Source of the DNA: CAZOSF01 sp964582415
Lineage (GTDB): Bacteria > Bacteroidota > Bacteroidia > Flavobacteriales > Flavobacteriaceae
Assembly: GCA_964582415.1 (NCBI GenBank)
Contig: CAZOSF010000026.1
Location: forward strand, 1 to 30,632
Direction of reading: 5' to 3'
Length of the DNA stretch: 30,632 nt
Both the position numbers and the translations under genes were made by a program. The notes beneath the pieces are model-generated. The model saw only the letters and a list, made by a program, of their open reading frames with translations. It was not told where the DNA came from and made no database searches. Shown piece by piece: positions 16,929-23,771 of the stretch. The stretch's first letter is position 1. Every line of letters begins with the position of its first letter.

Positions 16929-17643
16929 TTCTTCGGAATTCACTCAAGAGTATCGCCGTAGCGGTAGCCACATTTAGACTTTCAGGCCCCGTTCCCTTCG
17001 AAAAACTGGGGATGGTAATTTGATGGGTACAGTACTGAAGTGATTCATTAGAAACGCCATGCGCCTCACTTCCCATTAATAAAATGGCATTCTCGGAAAA
17101 CGGTGTCTCATATACCGAAGTCCCTTCCATTAGTGTGGCATAGACTGGAACGGTTGTTTCTCTCAAAAAAGAATTTAAATCCATATAGTGGACTCCTACC
17201 CTTCCGATGGAGCCCATTGTAGCCTGAATCACTTTGGGATTAAAACAATCTACGGTATCCTCGGAGCAAACCAATTGTTCCACACCAAACCAATCGCAAA
17301 GGCGTATAATGGTTCCCAAATTTCCGGGATCACGTACGGCATCCAACGCTACAGTGAATCCAGAATTGCTTAAAGAAGGTAATTTCGGAATATGGAAAAC
17401 GGCTAACCAGCCATTGGCCGTTTTTAAACTGCTTATTTTCTCGAGGGTCTTGGCATCGATAACTTCACCATTCATCCCAGAAACCTCTTCAGTTTCTGTT
17501 GTGTAGAGATTATGCAATTCGAGGCCCGATTCGATTAAATCACGAATGATTTTTTCACCTTCCGCTACAAAAAGGTTATATTGATTACGGTACTTTTTTA
17601 AACGCAGGCTCGTTATTAATTTTATTTCGCTTTTGCTTATCAA
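16915..17643 (-). CDS. TrmH-family (SpoU) RNA 2'-O-methyltransferase, TTG start
   Basis: From the TTG at 17643 this is a 242-residue SPOUT-class methyltransferase. Residues 1-90 include KLITSLRLKKYRN and LFVAEGEKII, the usual substrate-binding N-domain. The catalytic knot has motif 1 VRDPGNLGTIIRLCDW (103-118), motif 2 LLMGSEAHGVS and motif 3 IPSFSKGTGPESLNVATA. Such enzymes methylate ribose 2'-OH of rRNA or tRNA; the exact site is unknown. The open frame continues upstream to 17820 with ATGs, but that part runs across the divergent lipoprotein gene and does not resemble the family. Homologues start at the ISKSEIK segment, so TTG is the best start. Its 3' end overlaps porT by 14 bases. Confidence 0.85.
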   Translation of the reverse strand: MISKSEIKLITSLRLKKYRNQYNLFVAEGEKIIRDLIESGLELHNLYTTETEEVSGMNGEVIDAKTLEKISSLKTANGWLAVFHIPKLPSLSNSGFTVALDAVRDPGNLGTIIRLCDWFGVEQLVCSEDTVDCFNPKVIQATMGSIGRVGVHYMDLNSFLRETTVPVYATLMEGTSVYETPFSENAILLMGSEAHGVSNESLQYCTHQITIPSFSKGTGPESLNVATATAILLSEFRRTIGR

Positions 17644-17659
17644 AATTATCCTATTTTTG
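17641..17659. promoter_or_regulatory. back-to-back -7 boxes in the methyltransferase/TamL gap
   Basis: On the plus strand TATTTTTG (17652-17659) is a full -7 match for the TamL-type gene starting at TTG 17681. On the minus strand TAATTTTG (17641-17648) is also a full match, but it contains the putative TTG start codon of the methyltransferase (17641-17643). It therefore cannot serve that start unless the true start is further in. Confidence 0.35.
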
Positions 17660-17680
17660 AATCTGAATAAAGCCGCTTCC

Positions 17681-20239
17681 TTGACGAAACACCTCACGAA
17701 AATAGTATTTATTTTAGGAATTGGGTGGTTTTTTGGCTCATGTAATGCCGTAAAACACCTAAAGGAAAAGGAATTGCTTTTGATGGAAAACAAGGTGTTC
17801 ATCGATGGTGAGGAAAGCAAAGACGGCGATGTCTACAGTTTGATATCTCAAAAGCCCAATCAAAGAATCCCAATCATCAACTTTCCCTTGAGTTTGCATT
17901 TTTACAATCTGGCCGAGGAGAAACCCGATTCTACCTTCCAAGATTGGTTGCATCGAAAACCAGGTAGGGAAAAGTTTTTGAATAGTGTTATTTCTAAAAA
18001 ACAGGTAGATGCTCTAGATTCGGCAAAGGTCCGATTGAATGAATGGGTGAAACGAAACGGGAGCGCTCCTGTAATTATCAAATCGGAGCGGTCTGAAAAA
18101 TCGCTTACCAACATTCAAAAGTATTTTTTCAACAAAGGATGGTTCAATGTTAAGGGATCCTATGAAATCATAAAAGATTCTACCAAACCAAAAAGAGGAA
18201 TGGTAAACTATCGCTTGGAGCGGCATCAACCGTATCTCTTGGATTCCATTACTACTAAAATCTCTTCGAAGGTGGTGGATTCTCTTTATGAAAAAACCAA
18301 GAAACGATCTTTCCTTCGTAAAGGAGAACAATATGACGTTGCTAATTTCGAGAACGAACGATCGAGAATTGTACTTCAAATGCGCAACTCGGGGCTGTAT
18401 CATTTCGATCAGGATTATGTGACGTTCGAGGCCGATACCAACAGTACTGGCCACCAGGTGAACATTCAGTATATCATTCCAGATCGCCGTATCCAATTGG
18501 GAGATTCGTTGACCACTACCGAACCTTTTAAAATTCACACGGTAAATAAGATTCGGGTAATTACCGATTACAACTATACTCACGAAGGGGAACCCCTTGT
18601 GGATTCCTTGAATTATAAAGGATATACCCTATTGAGCTATGAAGGCTTAAAGTATCGACCAAAGGCGCTAACGGATGCAATTTCTATCATTCCTGGTGAA
18701 ATTTTTAAGGATATTGACCGAACGCTTACCTACAACCAGATAAGTGAATTAAGAAATTTCCGATATCCAAACATCGATTACAAAGAAGACCCCGCAGATA
18801 CTACCGGCAAAGGGCTTATTGCTACCATAAAACTAACCCCAAGAAAGAAATACAGCTTAGGCTTGGATTTTGACTCTTACACTTCTACTATTCAACAATT
18901 TGGAGTTGGTTTTAGTAGTACCTTAATGATTCGAAATGTGTTTAGAGGTGCGGAAAATTTGGAAATTTCAGCTAATGGGAGTGTGGGCTCTTCCAAAGAT
19001 AATGCGGATGCCGACAGTAAGTTTTTCAACACCTCTGATGTTGGTTTTAACGTAAAACTTTCCTTCCCAACTATCTTGTTCCCAATAAATACAACCAAAT
19101 TCATCCCAAAATACATGTCCCCATTTACAACCATCAGCGCAGGGGTGAATGTTCAGAACAATATTGGCTTAGACCGACAGAATTTAAATGGATTGTTCAG
19201 TTACCGTTGGAAACCCTCGAAAATTCGAACCAATACCTTCGATTTAATGAATGTACAATACGTTCGTAATTTGAATCCTAGAAATTATTTCAATGTCTAT
19301 CGCTCTACCTACGACCAGTTGAATGACATTGCGGAGGAAGTGGGTTATGAGTTTACCAACGAAGACAACACACTTTCCATTCCAGATGAAACCGAATTCT
19401 TCATAAACGACTTTTTCGATTTCAATCCCGACTATGCCTATACCCGGGAAAACATCGATGAAATGATTGGGATCCTTCAACGAAGACAACGACTCACAGA
19501 GAACAACCTAATTTTCGCCTCTGGATTTACTTGGACAAGGGATAGCAGGCAGAACCTTCAAGACGATAATTTTTCAAGGATCATGCTTCGTGTGGAATCT
19601 GCAGGAAACCTCCTTTCGGGCATCGCCAAGTTGGCAAACATTAAAAGTAATGCTGATGGCAAATACGAACTTTTCGGAGTTGTTTTTTCCCAATATGTGA
19701 AGTTCGAAACCGATTACATTCGTCACTGGAAACTTAGTGATAATACCATACTCGCCTTCCATGCCTTCGGCGGGATTGCCATCCCTTACGGCAATAGTGA
19801 ATCGATACCCTTTACACGTAGTTATTTTGCTGGAGGTGTAAACGATAACCGTGGCTGGAGAGCTTACGACTTAGGACCTGGAAGTAGCGGAAGCATTCTG
19901 GATTTTAATGAAGCTAACTTCAAATTGGCCTTTAACGGGGAATACCGATTTCCCATCCTGGGTGGATTTAAGGGAGCTTTCTTTGCGGATGCCGGAAACA
20001 TTTGGAATGTCTTTGACAATATAGATTTTGAAGAATTCCAATTTAATGGTTTGAAAGACCTATCTGAAATTGCATTGGCTTCCGGCTTCGGACTCCGTTA
20101 CGACTTCGGGTTCTTTGTGGTTCGTTTCGATGTCGGTTTCAAAACCTACAATCCAGGATTGCCCACCGGCAGTCGATGGTTTAAGGAATACAATTTTGCC
20201 AATGCTGTTTATAACATAGGGATCAACTATCCCTTCTAA
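17681..20239 (+). CDS. tamL: lipidated BamA/TamA-like outer membrane protein (TamL type)
   Basis: From the TTG at 17681 this is an 852-residue protein of the Omp85 superfamily. The N-terminus is a lipoprotein signal (KIVFILGIGWFFGSC, Cys21). Residues about 22-380 hold POTRA-like repeats (for example YEIIKDSTKPKRGMVNYRL, VNIQYIIPDRRIQLGDS, FRYPNIDYK). Residues about 390-852 form a beta-barrel that ends in a conserved block with RSYFAGGVNDNRGWRAYDLGPG, an ALASGFGLRYDFGF-like strand and a terminal Phe. Omp85 proteins with a lipid anchor are a Bacteroidota feature and correspond to TamL, thought to work with TamB in outer-membrane assembly or lipid transport. TTG at 17681 is preferred over the in-frame TTG at 17633, since the -7 box at 17652 lies between them and the signal peptide is complete. 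Confidence 0.85.
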   Translation: MTKHLTKIVFILGIGWFFGSCNAVKHLKEKELLLMENKVFIDGEESKDGDVYSLISQKPNQRIPIINFPLSLHFYNLAEEKPDSTFQDWLHRKPGREKFLNSVISKKQVDALDSAKVRLNEWVKRNGSAPVIIKSERSEKSLTNIQKYFFNKGWFNVKGSYEIIKDSTKPKRGMVNYRLERHQPYLLDSITTKISSKVVDSLYEKTKKRSFLRKGEQYDVANFENERSRIVLQMRNSGLYHFDQDYVTFEADTNSTGHQVNIQYIIPDRRIQLGDSLTTTEPFKIHTVNKIRVITDYNYTHEGEPLVDSLNYKGYTLLSYEGLKYRPKALTDAISIIPGEIFKDIDRTLTYNQISELRNFRYPNIDYKEDPADTTGKGLIATIKLTPRKKYSLGLDFDSYTSTIQQFGVGFSSTLMIRNVFRGAENLEISANGSVGSSKDNADADSKFFNTSDVGFNVKLSFPTILFPINTTKFIPKYMSPFTTISAGVNVQNNIGLDRQNLNGLFSYRWKPSKIRTNTFDLMNVQYVRNLNPRNYFNVYRSTYDQLNDIAEEVGYEFTNEDNTLSIPDETEFFINDFFDFNPDYAYTRENIDEMIGILQRRQRLTENNLIFASGFTWTRDSRQNLQDDNFSRIMLRVESAGNLLSGIAKLANIKSNADGKYELFGVVFSQYVKFETDYIRHWKLSDNTILAFHAFGGIAIPYGNSESIPFTRSYFAGGVNDNRGWRAYDLGPGSSGSILDFNEANFKLAFNGEYRFPILGGFKGAFFADAGNIWNVFDNIDFEEFQFNGLKDLSEIALASGFGLRYDFGFFVVRFDVGFKTYNPGLPTGSRWFKEYNFANAVYNIGINYPF

Positions 20240-20254
20240 ACCATCATTTTTTTT

Positions 20255-20262
20255 TAATTTTG
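20255..20262 (+). promoter_or_regulatory. -7 promoter box for fbaA-accD
   Basis: TAATTTTG is a full consensus match just after the tamL stop and 19 bases before the fbaA ATG at 20282. It follows a T tract. No TTG lies at the -33 spacing. Confidence 0.5.
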
Positions 20263-20281
20263 TGAGCTAAATCAACTTACT

Positions 20282-21349
20282 ATGAGCCATTCCATAAAAC
20301 CCGGTGTTGCCACTGGACGAGAAGTCCAGGAAATTTTCAAACTAGCCAAAGAAAAGAACTTTGCCTTACCTGCGGTAAATGTGGTAGGATCGAATACCAT
20401 TAATACTGTTTTGGAAACAGCCAAGGAATTGAACGCCCCGGTAATCATCCAATTTTCGAATGGGGGTGCCCAGTTCAATGCTGGTAAAGGTCTTTCCAAT
20501 GAAAATCAAAAGGCCGCGGTAGCCGGTGGAATTGCAGGTGCTTTACATATCCATGAATTGGCTAAGGCCTATGGTGCTACTGTGATTTTGCATACCGATC
20601 ATTGTGCAAAGAAATTACTTCCTTGGATCGATGGATTGTTAGATGCCAGCGAAGCGCATTTTAAGGCCACGGGGCGTCCCCTTTACAGTTCTCATATGAT
20701 CGACTTATCCGAAGAACCACTTGAAGAGAATATTGAAATTTGCAAAGGGTATTTGGAACGGATGAGCAAAATGGGAATGACATTGGAAATTGAATTAGGT
20801 ATTACGGGAGGTGAAGAAGATGGTGTGGACAATTCCGATGTAGACAGCTCCAAACTGTATACCCAGCCTGAGGAGGTGAATTATGCTTATGAAGAATTAT
20901 TGAAGGTAAGTGATCAATTCACCATTGCTGCTGCTTTCGGAAACGTGCACGGTGTATATAAACCGGGTAACGTAAAACTCACACCTAAAATCCTCAAAAA
21001 CTCACAAGAATATGTCCAGGCAAAACACAGCACTGGACACAATCCGATCGATTTTGTATTCCATGGTGGAAGTGGATCCAGTTTGGAAGAAATTCGAGAA
21101 GCGATTGGTTATGGCGTTATCAAAATGAACATCGATACCGACCTACAGTTTGCTTTTACTGAAGGAATTCGAGATTATATGACGAACAATATCGATTACC
21201 TAAAAACCCAGATTGGTAACCCTGAAGGTAGTGATGTCCCCAACAAGAAATACTACGACCCAAGGAGGTGGCTACGCGAAGGCGAAGTCACTTTCAAAAA
21301 ACGTTTGATTCAGGCCTTTGAAGACCTGAACAATGTCAATACACTCTAA
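20282..21349 (+). CDS. fbaA: class II fructose-bisphosphate aldolase
   Basis: This 355-residue class IIA aldolase closely follows the E. coli FbaA layout (359 residues). The zinc ligands are visible: HTDHCAKK (His107, with catalytic Asp106), NVHGVYKPGNV (His223) and FHGGSGS (His261). The substrate phosphate loop lies after His261, and EIELGITGGEEDGVDN (169-184) matches the conserved acidic segment. It cleaves fructose 1,6-bisphosphate into dihydroxyacetone phosphate and glyceraldehyde 3-phosphate, or the reverse in gluconeogenesis. The accD gene starts 18 bases after its stop, so both likely share a transcript. Together they link the lower sugar pathway to the first step of fatty acid synthesis. 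Confidence 0.97.
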   Translation: MSHSIKPGVATGREVQEIFKLAKEKNFALPAVNVVGSNTINTVLETAKELNAPVIIQFSNGGAQFNAGKGLSNENQKAAVAGGIAGALHIHELAKAYGATVILHTDHCAKKLLPWIDGLLDASEAHFKATGRPLYSSHMIDLSEEPLEENIEICKGYLERMSKMGMTLEIELGITGGEEDGVDNSDVDSSKLYTQPEEVNYAYEELLKVSDQFTIAAAFGNVHGVYKPGNVKLTPKILKNSQEYVQAKHSTGHNPIDFVFHGGSGSSLEEIREAIGYGVIKMNIDTDLQFAFTEGIRDYMTNNIDYLKTQIGNPEGSDVPNKKYYDPRRWLREGEVTFKKRLIQAFEDLNNVNTL

Positions 21350-21367
21350 CAAATCTAACTCCATTGT

Positions 21368-22246
21368 ATGGCTTGGTTTAAAAGAACAAAAAAAGGAATT
21401 CAAACCCCAACGGAACAGAAAAAAGATGTTCCTAAAGGGCTTTGGTATAAATCTCCTACCGGTAAAATTGTGGATGCCGAGGAGCTTGAGAAAAACTTTT
21501 ATGTGAGTCCGGAAGACGGATATCACGTACGCATCGGAAGTAAGGAATATTTTGAAATCCTGTTTGACGATAACAAATTCAAGGAATTGGACAAGAATAT
21601 GGAATCCAAGGACACTCTGAAGTTTGTGGATAAGAAGAAATATACCGACCGTCTGAAAGAGGCACAAGAAAAAACTGGATTGAAGGATGCTGTACGCACC
21701 GCCGTGGGAAAAAGTATGGGGGAAGACCTCGTTATCGCCTGTATGGACTTTAGCTTCATTGGCGGTTCCATGGGTAGTGTAGTAGGGGAAAAAATTGCTA
21801 GGGCGGCAGATTATGCCTTAAAGAAAAAAATTCCCTTCATGATCATTTCCAAAAGTGGAGGTGCTCGTATGATGGAAGCCGCTTTATCGCTGATGCAATT
21901 AGCAAAAACTAGCTCTAAATTGGCACAATTGGCCGAGGCAAAGATCCCTTACATTTCTTTATGTACCGATCCCACCACGGGTGGAACGACTGCTTCTTTC
22001 GCAATGTTGGGAGACGTGAATATCAGTGAACCTGGTGCTTTGATCGGTTTCGCAGGTCCACGGGTGGTTCGGGATACCACAGGAAAAGAGCTTCCTGAAG
22101 GATTTCAAACCGCAGAATTCGTCTTAGAGCATGGATTTTTAGATTTTATCAGCCATAGAAAAGATCTGAAACGAAAAATTAATCTCTATCTAGATCATAT
22201 ATTGAACAGACCATTACGGGAAAAAGAACTGGGCGTTGCCCATTAA
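21368..22246 (+). CDS. accD: acetyl-CoA carboxylase carboxyltransferase subunit beta, zinc-ribbon cysteines absent
   Basis: This 292-residue protein is the beta half of carboxyltransferase: DAVRTAVGKSMGEDLVIACMDFSFIGGSMGSVVGEKI, then ISKSGGARMMEA and SLCTDPTTGGTTASFAMLGD, are the crotonase-fold CoA-binding and catalytic elements. In E. coli the N-terminus holds a zinc ribbon with two CPxC pairs; here the matching positions read SPTG (29-32) and SPED (47-50), so all four cysteines are gone while the flanking residues (WYK before, HVRIGSKEYF after) stay. I know the same feature from other flavobacterial AccDs, so it looks like a lineage trait. The enzyme transfers CO2 from biotin to acetyl-CoA, making malonyl-CoA for fatty acid synthesis. 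A strong bidirectional terminator follows. Confidence 0.95.
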   Translation: MAWFKRTKKGIQTPTEQKKDVPKGLWYKSPTGKIVDAEELEKNFYVSPEDGYHVRIGSKEYFEILFDDNKFKELDKNMESKDTLKFVDKKKYTDRLKEAQEKTGLKDAVRTAVGKSMGEDLVIACMDFSFIGGSMGSVVGEKIARAADYALKKKIPFMIISKSGGARMMEAALSLMQLAKTSSKLAQLAEAKIPYISLCTDPTTGGTTASFAMLGDVNISEPGALIGFAGPRVVRDTTGKELPEGFQTAEFVLEHGFLDFISHRKDLKRKINLYLDHILNRPLREKELGVAH

Positions 22247-22247
22247 A

Positions 22248-22284
22248 TTAAAAACCCCCACAAATTGTGGGGGTTTTTAATTTA
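22248..22284. terminator. bidirectional rho-independent terminator
   Basis: CCCCCAC (22255-22261) pairs with GTGGGGG (22267-22273), extended by A and T tracts on both sides. It serves accD and the convergent lipoprotein gene ending at 22300. Confidence 0.92.
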
Positions 22285-22299
22285 ATACTATTCTCAACC

Positions 22300-23142
22300 T
22301 TAATTCCCTAAGATTACTGGGAATTCTTGACCATTGAAGATAAGTGTTCCATAAGGATCACAAGTACCATCGCCGAAGTCTAATACTCCAACGAGTCCTT
22401 CTTGTTCGATCTGCAACTGACCCTCCACGATATACAAACAACTTAGTTTTCTCACCAATGGTTCAATCACTTCCCCATTGCGCTCGAAACCATTGCTAAG
22501 GGTGGTCTGCCAGTTCCCCGTAATCAAGTATACATTATCTACCCAGGTACCGCTTCCAACACCCTGCACCCATTCTGCAACACGGAGTCCAACACGATTT
22601 GCGGTAATAGACGTTCCTGCAATCGCCACATCGATATCTTCTTCTACGGTAGATTGTGGATTGCCATTTTGATTTTCCAAGGTACGAACAATATCTCCTC
22701 CTCCCGACACAGCATTCCCGTTATAGATAAAATCCAAGTAGACATAATTGATGATACGGGTCCCATCCACAATAGGGCCGTAGTCCATACTAATACGACC
22801 GGATACCACCACCCCGTTGTTCAGGGTACAGGGATCGGCGGGCGTACCAAAATCGAGTAAAATAGAACCCCCATTCCCATTAACCGTAATCGTGATGGAG
22901 GTGCATTCAGGGAAAATCGAATTGGCACTGAATCCGGGTTCCTCGATTTGCACATAACCACTTTCAGCTATGTTGATGGATCCTTCCACGATATTATCAG
23001 CCATAGCAGAATAAGCGCTTTCTTCGGCCGAGTAATTCACAACTTCATTATTGGAGGAATCATCGTCCTTATTACAAGAGGTAAATAAGAGGGAGAAAAT
23101 CACCAAAGAAGCTAGGGGCAGTTTCTTAATAAGTGCATTCAT
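22300..23142 (-). CDS. lipoprotein of unknown function
   Basis: This 280-residue protein begins with a lipoprotein signal (ASLVIFSLLFTSC, Cys23), followed by NKDDDSSNN. An Asp-rich stretch like this after the lipidated Cys is typical of Bacteroidota surface lipoproteins. The rest is beta-rich with many Gly, Asn and Thr. It has three further cysteines, at ECTS, PCTL and SCLY, and a fourth at GTCDPYG near the C-terminus. Segments such as VTVNGNGGSILLDFGTP, GRISMDYGP and LDFGDGTCDP alternate in a repeat-like fashion, and YVYLDFIYNGN suggests a beta sandwich or barrel-like strand pattern. I do not recognise a family. It stands alone, convergent with accD and divergent from rpsO. Confidence 0.82.
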   Translation of the reverse strand: MNALIKKLPLASLVIFSLLFTSCNKDDDSSNNEVVNYSAEESAYSAMADNIVEGSINIAESGYVQIEEPGFSANSIFPECTSITITVNGNGGSILLDFGTPADPCTLNNGVVVSGRISMDYGPIVDGTRIINYVYLDFIYNGNAVSGGGDIVRTLENQNGNPQSTVEEDIDVAIAGTSITANRVGLRVAEWVQGVGSGTWVDNVYLITGNWQTTLSNGFERNGEVIEPLVRKLSCLYIVEGQLQIEQEGLVGVLDFGDGTCDPYGTLIFNGQEFPVILGN

Positions 23143-23175
23143 AATGTAGGTTTTAGCGTTTATGGTTTTAAGACT

Positions 23176-23214
23176 TCTTTAACGCAAAATAGTTTAATTG
23201 CGTATCGTTAAAGA
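23176..23214. repeat. imperfect inverted repeat in the lipoprotein/rpsO gap
   Basis: The arm TCTTTAACGCAA (23176-23187) is answered by TTGCG-TATCG-TTAAAGA (23198-23214), a 12-base inverted repeat interrupted by a five-base bulge (TATCG) in the right arm. It lies between the divergent lipoprotein and rpsO genes, where an operator or a transcript hairpin could sit. It has no T tract, so it is not a terminator. Confidence 0.5.
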
Positions 23215-23256
23215 AATTATTTCTACAATAGTAAGGTTTTTTCCTTTTGCTTTTCG

Positions 23257-23264
23257 TACTTTTG
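23257..23264 (+). promoter_or_regulatory. -7 promoter box for rpsO
   Basis: TACTTTTG is a full match to TAnnTTTG, 57 bases before the rpsO ATG. The box lies inside an in-frame upstream extension of the coding frame (from TTG 23247), which supports starting at 23322. Confidence 0.55.
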
Positions 23265-23321
23265 CCGCTCGATAATCATCAGGTTATCAACATACATAAA
23301 AATCATTTAAATAATATTGGC

Positions 23322-23591
23322 ATGTATTTAACAGCAGAAAAGAAACAAGAAATTTTTAAGAAGTACGGTAAGGGTGAAGGTGACACCGGATCCGCTGAAG
23401 GGCAAATCGCTTTGTTCACTTTCCGTATTCAACATTTAACCAACCACCTTAAAGCAAACCACAAGGATTTCAACACAGAGCGTTCTTTGGTTAAAATGGT
23501 AGGTAAACGTCGTGCACTTTTGGATTATCTTATGAAGAAAGACATCATGAGATACCGTGCAATCGTTAAAGAATTAGGACTACGTAAGTAA
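23322..23591 (+). CDS. rpsO: 30S ribosomal protein S15
   Basis: This protein has 89 residues from the ATG at 23322, the standard S15 length. It contains the family signature with GDTGSAEGQIALFTFRI (20-36), LTNHLKANHKDF, and LVKMVGKRRALLDYLMKKD. S15 binds the 16S rRNA three-way junction early in 30S assembly. The upstream in-frame extension is rejected because it overlaps the -7 box and is not part of S15. The leader of about 50 bases could be the place of S15 autoregulation, as known in several bacteria, but I see no hairpin there that I can claim. The gene ends in its own terminator before pnp, a gene order shared with many bacteria. Confidence 0.97.
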   Translation: MYLTAEKKQEIFKKYGKGEGDTGSAEGQIALFTFRIQHLTNHLKANHKDFNTERSLVKMVGKRRALLDYLMKKDIMRYRAIVKELGLRK

Positions 23592-23601
23592 TCATAATAA
23601 C

Positions 23602-23632
23602 AAAGGGGACGCTATGTGTCCCCTTTCTTTTT
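23602..23632 (+). terminator. rho-independent terminator after rpsO
   Basis: AAAGGGGAC (23602-23610) pairs with GTCCCCTTT (23618-23626) around a 7-base loop and is followed by CTTTTT. It may be leaky, since rpsO and pnp are cotranscribed in many bacteria. Confidence 0.88.
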
Positions 23633-23638
23633 ACTGAG

Positions 23639-23653
23639 GAACCGATACGGTTC
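23639..23653 (+). repeat. hairpin 1 in the pnp leader
   Basis: GAACCG (23639-23644) and CGGTTC (23648-23653) form a perfect six-base stem with the loop ATA. It is too short to call a terminator, since no T tract follows. Confidence 0.5.
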
Positions 23654-23711
23654 GAATGGAAAAAGCTTCACTAGTTTTTCATTGGTCGAAACCACAACAA
23701 CACAACTTCTC

Positions 23712-23726
23712 GACTGAAAATCAGTC
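23712..23726 (+). repeat. hairpin 2 in the pnp leader
   Basis: GACTGA (23712-23717) and TCAGTC (23721-23726) form a second perfect six-base stem with the loop AAA, 46 bases before the pnp ATG. Together with hairpin 1 it gives the leader two matched 6-3-6 elements. Confidence 0.5.
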
Positions 23727-23771
23727 AGCGATCAATACAAATTGTCCGCAAGGACTAATGAAAAACGAAAA

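Noticed and set aside
17644..17820. N-terminal extension of the methyltransferase frame
   Set aside because: It lies antisense to the TamL-type signal peptide and reads as non-family sequence; the family N-domain starts at 17643.
23742..23771. Ten-residue upstream extension of pnp from a TTG
   Set aside because: The PNPase family starts at the MKPQTFNEV segment; the extension lies in the leader with no support.
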